In this document: in pieces, positions 11,225 through 22,600 of the stretch
Numbering within the stretch: the first letter of the stretch is position 1
How the letters are laid out: each line of letters opens with the position of its first letter
Assembly (NCBI GenBank): GCA_030998225.1
Contig: JAPYXD010000754.1
Span: 6,448,001 to 6,512,000 of the forward strand
DNA: 64,000 nt
Direction of reading: 5' to 3'
From: Diplolepis rosae
Taxonomy: Eukaryota > Arthropoda > Insecta > Hymenoptera > Diplolepididae
Position numbers and translations under genes: made by a program
The notes under the pieces: generated by a model
What the model saw: only the letters and a program-made list of their open reading frames with translations
Databases searched by the model: none
Told to the model about the DNA's origin: nothing

Positions 11225-11592
11225 TGTATTAACACCACTTTAAATTCGCTTCGCAACTTTAATATAGTGAATTTCAAATTCTCGTCGGTTTTATAACAGA
11301 TAGTAAAACATATATTCCATTTATACAAACGAAAATATCAACTTTGCCCCTTGAAAACCACTATATTAATTTCTGATACGTAAACCCTGCTTGCCTCACT
11401 TTGAAACGATATTATACTAAAATATGATTCACTTTTACGATTTATTCTAACGAAAAGTCTCTCAGTGTAACAATATCCCTCTAACACTAAAATTTGTCCA
11501 TTAGAATATTGAGAGTAAATAGTACGCCTTCGCCTCGAAATGTAAACATCGCACTCGCCTTAAATGATCTTACCCCCGTGTTGTACACGGTA

Positions 11593-11814
11593 CTTTATGC
11601 AACAAAAGCATGTTTTGCTCGCTTTTTGACGTGTGTTTTACGGGTGTAAAGTTTGTTATTTAAGTCCTGCGGGCGTAAATAGGGAGTGGGGGGTGCTTAA
11701 ATGACTACTTTTAAGCACTCCATCCCTATTTACGCCCTAGGGCTTAAATGACAAACTTTATGCCCGCAAAACAAGCGTCAAAAAGCGAGAAAAACATGCT
11801 TGTGTTGTATAAAG
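11593..11814. repeat. 222-bp palindromic MITE
   Basis: Arms of about 100 bp: CTTTATGCAACAAAAGCATG at the left end matches the reverse complement of the right end with few changes, and the matching continues through CTCGCTTTTTGACG and GGGCGTAAATAGGG to a short loop near 11700. No coding capacity. Confidence 0.75.
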
Positions 11815-11870
11815 AATATTTCTTGTTTTAGAGATTCACTCAATCCTGATCTATATAAAATTCGAAAATA

Positions 11871-12065
11871 CACTCTAAATTTGAGTCAGTCAGAATTCTT
11901 TATAATTTTAATTCGTGATTGACTTCTTGCTTTACCATGAGTCATTTCTGACAAATGATCAATCATTGTTAACTGAAAATCAATCACTTTTGACTAGTTT
12001 GAAAGCAAGAAGTCATAGTCACTGATTAAAATTATTAAAAATTTTACTGATTCGGTTTTAGAAAG
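11871..12065. repeat. ATCAGT-family MITE, diverged copy
   Basis: Flanked by TA on both sides, with ends CACTCTAAATTTGAGTCAGT / reverse complement of CTTTCTAAAACCGAATCAGT. The interior has repeated TGATTGA / TCAATCA words. It resembles the copies at 39184, 42339, 51686 and 61826. Confidence 0.6.
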
Positions 12066-15000
12066 TAGTTAGCATAAGTTTAAGGAGTATGATATTGAAA
12101 AAGCAATTTTAAATATAATATTACTCTTTATTCCGTGTTGTATTTCATACAGTGTGACTGTCTTTGAAAAAAGACAAGAGACTGAAACACAACCTGTTGT
12201 CCTCTTCTATATAAACATCGAATCTATGATACATAGGTATTATGTAATTATGACAAATATGTATAACGTATAGTTACATACATATTTTCGTATACATTGT
12301 ACCGAAAGAAGAAATATGATGCAAGATTCACCTGGTTAAATCAAAACTTACTAATCAATGATATTTTTAACTCACAATCAATCTTAAACATTCATTAATT
12401 GTTCTGTTTAATGAATACTGAGTTGGATCTAATCAATCTTGTGGATTACGAACATGTTCAAATTAATAATTACATGTAAATTTGGTTAATAACTGGTCCT
12501 TTATTCATATAAATAATAAAATTTTGTTTTTGTCTTTGTTTACGTGTGTAATTCAAACATATTACAAAAATTTTGAAATATTTAGAAGGATCATTGCAAA
12601 ACTTTTGTTTCGTTTCGTTTGATTTGTCGAGAGACAAAATAGAAATAAAGTTGGAATTTTGTTATCTTTCACAGACGTAACGAAAGTGTATTTGCATTTT
12701 GAAATCAAAGTGCGACTTTGGCCATAAATTATGTATAAAATTTTATTTGTGGCACAAGATTATAAATCGATGATTGTTAATCATTTTCTTTCATTTCTCT
12801 CCAACTATTTGATTTTGGTCTTACAGACGAAAAAATAATCACGACCCATTTCGTTCTAGTCTTAGCGAAACTAAATAATAGGTTCAGACTTTCGTTTTGT
12901 CTTTTAAAAATCAAAACAAAAGTAATGTTGCGTTTTGTTTTGTTTAAACAAGGTTTTCTGCTTTGAAACGAACATTACACGTCGCCCGAGGCTATGAAAA
13001 AAGTAGAATATGTTCGCCCAATAAATAATAAGTAATTATCCATCGATAATTTCTCTATCCTACTTTTAGATTATGATGTTTGTTCTAAATGAATCAATAG
13101 AAACGTTCTTTATTAACGTGACCAAAATCCTCTTGAGGCCTGCAAACACGTAGGTAAAACGTTAATTATATACGAATAAATCGAGCAATTATCAAACAAA
13201 TCTGCATATTGTTTATTTAGATAATTTCATTGAAGCTTTCAGTTGTGTTATATTTAATCATAAATGTAATAAGTAATTTAACCATATATTTCTTTCGATA
13301 TAAGTGTATAATGCCAGTCATTTTTCTACACTAAAAAAATAGGTGTTACTGGATAGTATCTTGAAAGCTAAACTATGGGATGGTAATCTAAGATAAGAAA
13401 GGTCATTTTTTTAACCTGATTTTAACATTTAACCACATTTTCTAAAATTTCTATCTTATAGTTAAACTTCTAGTATTGTACCCAGTAACATGTATTTTTC
13501 TGTGTGTTACGAGTTACACCACTTCTTCTTTGTTTGCATATGTTAAGGTTTTTGTGTAATTTTATACGTAATCATATATGAATATAATATTTGTGTTTGT
13601 TCTTTAACCGTTAATTGAATTTATATTTCATATTTTTTGACAAATTCAACTTTCTAATAAATAATGATAAAAAAATTACTTTAAACTACAAATCTTTTAC
13701 GCCTTTTCTCTTGTACGACAAAATTCCGTATTTACAATTTTCATACACTTTTTTTTAAAAGAAATTTCTGCTATCTAATGAAAAACTTCAATTTATCTTT
13801 TATAACACTTAAGCTACGCAAACATTTTACATTCAACATCGATAGACACTCAGGTAGTGCAAAACGTTTTACCTTTCAGTTTTATTATCGATCTAATTCA
13901 CAACCATGCTTTCAAAACTAAATTCATCTGTATTTATTGCATCCATCACATTTTTCTTTATTCCATAAAATAATGAAAGTATTGAGAGTAGTTAAACATA
14001 GATTTGTGCCTTGAAAATTTGTTTTCCATTGTAATGAAATGTCATTCAAATACTTGCTTTAAATTTTAAAAATCAACTTATAAGTTAATGGAAACTAAAA
14101 GTAGCTTTTTGATTCAAATTTATAAAATTCTGGTTTTTGCATTCCTCAACTATTCGATGAAATATTTAAGGTATTATCGATTCATTATTTTGATACAATT
14201 TTGTCAGAATTTAGAAATTTCTCTTAAAGATCTACTTCAAATTTCTAAAAAATCGTACGCTTTAAAAGTTTTTAAAAATCTTATAATCAAGAAGTGAAAT
14301 TTAAATTTGGAAAAATTATGATTTAAGTTTATGATATCATTGTAAATAGTTTATTTGTTTCACTATAGTAAATTTCCAATGCGTTAATCCTTGTTTCTTA
14401 AACTTAGTCATTATAATTTTAACTTCGATTTTTTTTAAATGTGAAAAAATATTTATTACTATAATTCCTTGAATATTCTAACTGAAATGTGTTCTAAATA
14501 TTTTTGGAAATCATAAAAATGAAAGTTACATTTACTTATTGTGAATGAAATTTTAGGGATAGGAAAGGTTAAACGAAGCAAAGATATTGATTTTTGAACC
14601 ACCCTAGTTCAAGTAATATCAATTTCAGTACTCGAGCCCTCATTTCATTCCACTTACATCTATACTCACTGCACCTCAAAACATCAGTAATTATATAATA
14701 TTATTTAAAATACTTGGTGTCACGAGATATCGCCTAGAATAATTCTGGTTTAAAACGGGATGTCGGAAAATACTTTTTTTTATTCGAGGAAAATGTGATA
14801 GACAAAGGACGCAATTTTTAGAATTTTTACATTTACGACACCCCGTCTTGATTTACAATATGTACAGTTAACTACGCGAATATTGACTACATTAAAAGGT
14901 ATCTGTATTCCATTAATTTTATCACTGTATTCGAGCTCCAAAAATTAATTAATTCTTTTTAGATTTATAATTGATAAACACTTTCTGAATTTTTATATCC

Positions 15001-16283
15001 AGAATCGTTTAAATTATTTTATTTAGTTAATGTGAATAAAAAGAGAGAAACTATGTACTTATAATATTATTATACTTTCTTTTGTAAAGGAAAGATAAGG
15101 ATATTATGTGTAGAAAAGTAAAAAGCCTCTTTTAACAAACATGCTATGTATTTCGCGCAAAATTTCAGAATTGAACTTTCACAGATTTAAACAATAACAT
15201 AACACAGTCATACCCTAATCTAAAGCAGTCTATAAGCGCAATTTTCACAAATTTTTGTCTCGTAATGTTTAAAGCGCAACATTATACATAAATATGCAAA
15301 TTAAATTTAACGAAATACATAATTCTTATCGAAATTGTTTCGTTAACAATTTCCTTTATCTTTCTGATTTAAAAATCAAAATTTAGGACGAAAGAGCCAT
15401 TCATTAACTACATAAGATATTTTAATATTTAAATTCTCTATATCTGTTATAATACTTTGAAATTATCTGAATAATTTTCTAGAAACTTTCATAGATTTTA
15501 AGGGACTTAAAATATTTTAGTACTTAATAAATGGCTCCTGACAGTGTAGCTCAAAAAGTGAGTTTGTTGTAAAAAATAATGTATAAAATTTTCTCTAAAT
15601 TTTAATCGCGAATTTAGCTTCCTAAATTTTCTTTCTAGATTAAATTATTTAGTTTAGGGAAATTTTCACAAAAGTGCATTTGCTTTTGGAAACATTAAAA
15701 ATTCTGTAAAGAATTTTTCTACTCTGCTGGCAAATAATTTTAATTTTTGTAATTGAGCGATAACTGTACCTTGAATCAGATTTGTCTGCTGAATTATTTT
15801 TTATGTGCGCCATAAAAAAAGCTTTCTTAAGAAGAATATCAATCTGATCAAGAAGATTTACCCTTGCGATCAGATATCGTTTATTGGAAATCACATTCTC
15901 ATTATACAACGCATAACATTGAGATCAGTATCTAAAATATATAACAGATTGAAATATTTTGAGTATTATTAATTCCTTTACAGACTATCTAACATTCGAA
16001 AAATAGTACAGATCGAAGCTCCAGTTTTGGAGTTTAGTTCACATTCAACGTGGAATGTACATTATGACTCAATTTCGAATACTATCGTGGTTTTACTTTT
16101 TATCAAGCAAACAAGTCTTGTCAATTAAAAGTCAACTAAAAAATAGTCTAAAGATGTGTTCATTCTAACACCTTTCAAAAATGTAATGCATAAGGAAATT
16201 AAACTTTGGAATATAAGATTACGAAATCTGATGTCATTCATTTTTAAAGAATCTACTGATTTAGAAAAATTTTACTCATATGA
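12066..16283. other. gene-less AT-rich stretch 3' of wake
   Basis: No gene recognised. Open frames (14088-14297 plus, 15649-15909 minus and others) are Lys/Ile/Phe-rich and have no motifs; they look like chance frames. One MITE at 13329-13504 is described separately. Confidence 0.5.
13329..13504. repeat. short fold-back MITE
   Basis: CACTAAAAAAATAGGTGTTA at the left end is matched by the reverse complement of the right end (CACAGAAAAATACATGTTAC); a TA precedes the left end. Related in end sequence (CACnnnAAAAAATA) to the element at 33420. Confidence 0.55.
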
Positions 16284-16289
16284 TTTATT
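16284..16289 (-). terminator. candidate polyadenylation signal of wake
   Basis: AATAAA on the minus strand about 40 bases after the wake stop codon. In such AT-rich DNA the hexamer is common by chance, and no GU-rich downstream element was checked. Confidence 0.3.
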
Positions 16290-16329
16290 ACTGTACACAA
16301 GACTTGTTTTATTTCCCAGTTTTGTTTCG

Positions 16330-16665
16330 CTACAAATACGCAGTATGTTTGCTGCTATGTTCCAAAGCAGCGAGAACGTCTTGCTTTTGTCTGACATAGA
16401 GTCGACCCTTCTTCCATGGATTTTGAAGCTGAAGGGGTTTAAAATCATCCCTGAGGCATCGTTCTCTTGCACCTATTACAGCAACTAGGCAAAAGTTAGG
16501 TAATTCGTCAGACGTATAAATTGGCCCTTCTTGACCTTTCAAAACTACGGCCATATTGAGTTGCTTGACAACTAAATCGACGACCTCTCTTGCTGTAGTT
16601 CTCGGGGTTACGTGGAGCTTCAAACTTGTTCCAGAAGCTAAACCGGTTTCATAGGCTGCATATAC
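16330..16665 (-). CDS. wake: wake exon 11: Ras-association domain and C-terminus
   Basis: Acceptor CTGATTCAAG before 16665, stop TAG at 16332-16330. The 111 residues begin YAAYETGLASGTSLKLHVTP, followed by TTAREVVDLVV, a short loop, FCLVAVIGARERCLRDDFKP, and LQNPWKKGRLYVR. This is a ubiquitin-like RA domain with the usual beta-hairpin start and the T-A-R-E-V helix. The frame ends shortly after the domain, so this looks like the true last coding exon. Confidence 0.95.
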   Translation of the reverse strand, partial: VYAAYETGLASGTSLKLHVTPRTTAREVVDLVVKQLNMAVVLKGQEGPIYTSDELPNFCLVAVIGARERCLRDDFKPLQLQNPWKKGRLYVRQKQDVLAALEHSSKHTAYL

Positions 16666-19600
16666 CTTGAATCAGAAAAAATCAGAAAATTAAATACTTT
16701 CTACAGAATCTATAAAAAATAAATTGAAAAAATTGTTTAACTAACCAAAATTCTGACAGTTTAAACCAGACTGTCTTTTGAGTATCCGTTAATTAAAGCC
16801 TAGATGTTGTTTAGTTTCATAGAACACAGTAAAAAAAATCTCATATTGTCTTTTTAATAATTTTATTTTTTTACTGTCCATTCTTTTTGCATTTTCTGTT
16901 TTTCTTTTGTTATTAATCCTTTAAAGCTTAAATTTTTTAAAATTGCACAAAAATATTCAAAAAAAACTTTTTTTTGAAGTTTTTCAAACCTTAGACTTGG
17001 AAAAATTTTAGTTTATTTATTTCAAAGTACCTTACATTAATGAAAAAATTTACTAAAACGTGAAGATGTTGTAAAGAGCTAACAGACATATTATCATATT
17101 AAAAAGAAATTTTAATTCTCAGATAGGATGTTTCACGCTATTCTCAAAGAAATAAAAATGTTAATAGTACTTAAAAATAAACTGGGATTAAGATTCGAAT
17201 CCCTAAAATCCTCTTAAGTCACTCTGACATAAAATGAATCAACCCTTGGCATAAGAAATCATAATAAAAATAAATTCTGAAGCCTTACGTCATTTCATTG
17301 GACGACAAAATATCACTAAAACATAGAAAGACACTGAGTAAGAGATTTTAATCCTTTTTGTGGATAAACGCTTCATGAAATAAATTAACTCCAACAATTA
17401 ATTACATCTTAAAAATAGTGTGACTTAGGTGGGGTTATGATTTTTTTGGTTTTTCTTTGCTTCAAAGTATCTTATTTTTTTACGTAGAATAAATCGGAAA
17501 AAATTTTGTTCCATCCATATTCGAAGAGTGTATTAATCTATCATCATTTTTGAATCGCTGAATTATCGTGCAAAATTTACTTGTAGATAAACTTTTTTCG
17601 TTTTTATTATTATATTTGATTATTTATTTGATGTTGCTCTAAAAAAGTGTATTTAAATTCGGAATAAAATTCATTTTATAATTTTAATATGTTATAATGA
17701 AGTTTACAATGTCTTTTTTCCAAAAACTAAAATTTGAATTGTCTATTGATGTCTTTATATTTTCAAGTTTACAAGTTTCTTTTGTGAATCGTATGAAAGT
17801 GAAATACAATACTGAAGTGTGATTCAAACAAGAAATTTTTTTTTTACATTCGTGAAATAAATGTTCTATTTTACTTATAATTCCAATTTTCAATTTACTG
17901 AAAACTTGTATTGAAATTATGTTATAATGTCTAAAAAAGTAACTTTTCGGTGCAATTGAGAATGCATTGATTTAAAAAGTGAACTTTTCATCTTTGCTCT
18001 GTAAAGGATTTATTGATTTTTAATGCTTTGGAGTAATTTTAATTTTTTTATACACACATTTATGAAATTTTCTGAAGTATTTTAAAGTCTGTTAAATCTT
18101 TTGAAATTTTTGAAATCATGATATCTTTAAATCTGGTGTACACTCAAAATTTGAATAATCAAACCTTAGTTAGTGTGTAATAATGTGAGGTGGAAATTTT
18201 CTTTATTGCTAATCCCTACTATTCTATAGTCAATCATAATAAAATGATACAGGGTTAAATATTTTTACAAGTATAATCAATACAATATCCTAAAGTCTTG
18301 TTCTTAGATTAATTTTTTTGCTTAGTTATTCTAATCTTTTTCATTTGAAACACATTTTTTATGAGGCCTTCAGTATAAAAATAAAACTCTTAAAGAGACA
18401 TCTTACCATTAAGCGAAAATTTGATTAAATACGGAATAATAAAAACCAATAGACCAAAGATAGTACATTCTTACATTTGTCATGATTAATTTAATCTTTT
18501 TATCCTTAAGTCGAGATCCTCACAAAATTGATTCATTTTCACCAAAGATATGAATTTTTCAAATACTGGTAAATATACACTACCGGTTAAAAGTTAAAGT
18601 TCACCTGTTGTTTAAACAATTTCTGACGTGTCTTAATTTTAATGAAAACAAGTTTCTTCGATAATAAAATGAATTTTAATAAAATTTTGCATCTAATGAT
18701 CCCTAGCTGAAGACAAAATGTTAATTTTACAAAAATATATTACAAAAAACGTCAAATTTCGATATTTTTGGAAAATGTTAATAACTCTAAAACTAATCCA
18801 GAAAAAAATTCCAAGAATATCTTGATTAATTAGCAAAACGAGACCAAACACTTTTAGGAATGTTAGTTATTTTTAGAGTTATTAACGTTTTCCAAAAAGA
18901 TCGAAATTTGACCTTTTTTATAATATATTTTTGTAAAATTAACATTTTTTCTTCAGCTGGGGATAATCAGATGCAAAATTTTATTAAAATTCATGTAATT
19001 ATCGAAAAAAAATGTTAACTTGTTTTTATAAAAATTAAGACACTTCTACAATGGCTCAAATAACAAGTGAACTTAAACTTTTGACCGGTAATGTAAATTT
19101 CACCAAGTGTTAGAGAGTAAACACTAAGTTATTAATTATTGTTTTTTAATCAATCACCGACAATGAATAGTTACCTGTAGAATTCCAGGAAGGGGAGCTG
19201 GCATCAGAGTCGCCTCGTCTTTCTCCTCCTCAAGTTGATTATCCATCGTAGAACTAGCCATGGCAGCAACACTTGCAGTAGGTTTAATTGGTTTAGTTTT
19301 CGCGTGTCCTGTTTTAATGCAGACACTGGAATTGGGGGTAGAATATTCGTCACTGCTAATGGAATGCATGCTGTCAGAGGTAATATTACTGACACTTAAA
19401 AAACTCGTTGTATTGGTCATTGCTGTTGAGACACTCAAGAGTGAACCACCATACATCATAGGCTTTGTACTAAGCAACGGACTAGTGCTCGCCGAAACGG
19501 AAGTAACGGTAGCAGATCGGTTCCTTGGACTGTGTTTATAGTTTGACAAAAATAGAGTATCTTCTGATTTAGATGGTGGAAGTCTCACATTCTGCAAAAG

Positions 19601-22600
19601 CATCAAGTGACTGTTTCCTGTATTATTGCTGTGGGTAAAGCTACTCGTGCTACAGACTGGGAGTTTGGATTTAGCTGGTTCTGACTCAGAAGATATATTC
19701 GAGGTATTGCTTCCTTTTCGAATGTATTGAATGCTAGGCAATTGTTGTTCACTTTTGCTAAATTCTGAGGTCAGCAGGTTGGAAGAAGAGTTGGTTATGT
19801 TGGGACCAGGCCAGCTGCCTCTTCCTGGACTGGATTTCACGAGTTTTGGATCCCTTGGGGGAAGCTGTAGGAGACTTCTTTTGAGACTGTTGCCACTATT
19901 TTTGTTCCTATCCAGGCTCAACAGATGTTTCATGCAGATTCCAGCAGACTGAGACTGTCAAAATTATAGTTCATTTTTATTTTATATTTATTTATAGTTT
20001 GATAATTATTCGAGGAATTAGAGAGCAAAACGTGGGATAAGAGATTAACATTGATTTTAGATAATCCATTAAACACATCGTTCAATAAGTCCCGGGACTA
20101 ACCCACAGATGGCGTTAGTAATATCAAATCCACTTCATTTTTCAAAAGAACTAACCTTTAAATGACACGTGTCTGACTTGCACGTTAATCAGACCATAAA
20201 AAGTAAAGCTACTGTGGTGAAAGTGACGCTACTTTTGCATTTGTGTACAAAATGGACAAAAAAGAATTTCATGTGTTGATAAAACATTACTATTTAATGG
20301 GGGAAAATACCGTGCAAGCTCAACAATGGCTTGAAAAATGTTACCCGGACTGTGCTCCGTCGAAAACAACGATTTGCCGGTGGTATGCTGATTTCAAACG
20401 CGATCGCACTGATACAAATGATGTGGAACGCTCGGGTAGGCCAAATGAAGCAGTAACTCCGGAAAATATTAAGCAAGTTTTGAAAATCGTGATGGACGAC
20501 CGCAAACTGAAAGTCCGTGAGATTTCTAAGATGGTGAAAATATCAACTGGAAGTGCGTCTATGATTTTAAACGAAAAATTGGGCATGAAAAAGGTCTTTT
20601 CCAAATGGGTGTCGCGTTTGCTCACAATGGAACAAAAGCAACAACGAGTCAACGATTCAGAGAGCTATTTGTCACTGTTTACTCGCAATAAACAGGATTT
20701 CTTGCGTCGGTATGTGACAATGGACGAAACATGGATCCATCATTTCACTCTGGAGTCGAAGCGTCAGTCAGCTGAGTGGCGTGCAGCCGGTGAAAGCCGT
20801 CTGAAAACGCAACTGTCAGCTGGCAAAGTCATGGCGTCAGTTTTTTGGGGTGCGCACGGTATAATTTACATCGACTACCTTGAAAAAGGGAAAATATATC
20901 AACAGCGACTATTACATTGAGTTATTGGTGCGTTTGAAGGACGAAATACAAAAAAACGACCGCACATGAAGAAGAAAAAAATAATCTTTCGTCAAGACAA
21001 TGCACCGTTCCACAAGTCAATGAAAACGATGGCAAAATTGTCTGAATTAGGCTACGAATTGCTTCCTCACCCTCCATACTCTCCAGATCTAGCCCCCAGC
21101 GACTACTGGCTCTTTGCTGACTTCAAAAAGATGCTCCCAGGAAAAAGATTTGGCTCGAATGAGGAAGTAATCGCTGAAACTGAAGCTTATTTTGAGGCCA
21201 AGGACAAATCATTTTACAAGCATGGTATCGAAAAGTTAGAAAAGCGTTGGAATGATTGTATCGCACTTGAAGGTGATTATATTGATGAATAAAAATGAAT
21301 TTTGCAAAACAAATGTTGTTTTCTTAGTTAGTCCCGGGACTTATTGAACGATGTGTTAGATTGTTACTTACATTTGGTGACGATGATCCCCTATCCCTTG
21401 CAAAAGTGATAACGTCAATCAACCATCTAGCACCTTTCCAAACAGTGTTCATCTGAGTCTGAAGATCCTGAAGTCTCGCTAGCTTGTTTTTCGCTATATT
21501 TAACTCGGAAGTACTGAAAGCTTCCCGATGACTGTGCTGCGCCTGAGCCGTATCCAATTCCAAAATACAACTTAATCTCGAATAGCGGTTTATAACATCT
21601 TTTTGATACGTATTCAAATGCACCATTTCAAACACTTGAATAGGCAGCGAAAGAAGGTCACCTCTCTGTAGTAAGATTTCCCTTGTACCAGGAACGGAAC
21701 AAACAGTCTCTGCTGGTGGAACTGCAATTAGAAACGACACGTCGTGGGTGAGATCAATTACTTCCGCGTCATAAAGCCTGTGCACGAGAAAATCCTCCGA
21801 GCTGATTTCCATGTGATTGAACAAGCGTTTTGCAGTCGCCGAGACAATATCGATGAACTGCTTCTGTTGCTCAGTCCCTTGCGATTCGTTCGAAGCGTTC
21901 TCTTTCTCTTCTGCGTCTTGCAGATTTGATGCATTCGAAGCCTGGATTCGAGTCATCGTTTTTAAATAGTCCCACTCTTCACTGCAACAATATTAAATCA
22001 ATTATACTATAATTAATAAATTATAAAAAAAACTATATTTAAAGGAAATATTTTCTAAAACTCTGTATGTTCAACTTACGCAGAGACATGGGGATTATCT
22101 CGAATTTTGCAATGTGGCAGAACGTTTGGTGAGTTTACAGGCACAACCACTTGGATAAGATCAACGCTGCTTTGCATCTTAAGGTAACCGAGGTAAAGTC
22201 CTTTTGATAACTTAATGTTACTGACTTGATGATAAGCTATTTGCTCCTGGATACTGGCCATGAGAATTTCTGCCACGTTGCTGTCCTCATGGGTACTAAT
22301 CTTCTTCGTAACTTTGCTCAGAGGCAACCACCTACTGTTTAGGACTGAAACCAACTTTGGTGACTTTACGTAGTTTACTGTCGAAAATACCAACGTGCCT
22401 TGAATGTCACGGATTGGTTTATAATAAAGTTGGCCTAGGTCTTGCGTACACAGGGCAGCCTGTAATGAATTTTAATGAGATTCTGTTGAATTGGGAACAT
22501 CAAATAAGAACATGTTGAGATAATGGATCGAGTTGAAATTGAAATGGGAAGTCTCTTAGTTTGTTTCTTCATTTGTAGGAAAATGTAAAATCTGAAAAGA

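Larger units (their letters stand above)
3459..11467. mobile_element. TA-flanked inverted-repeat element, split by the BEL/Pao insertion
   Basis: CACTGAGAGACTTTTCGTTA at 3459 recurs as its reverse complement ending at 11467, continuing with good matching for about 28 bp. A TA lies immediately outside each end (3457-3458 and 11468-11469), as for Tc1/mariner-like or related MITE insertions. Removing the retrotransposon and one TGTAT leaves an element of about 1.03 kb. No transposase is visible, so it is probably non-autonomous. Confidence 0.7.

Noticed and set aside
16156..16488. 110-codon plus-strand open frame
   Set aside because: It is the antisense shadow of the wake Ras-association exon.
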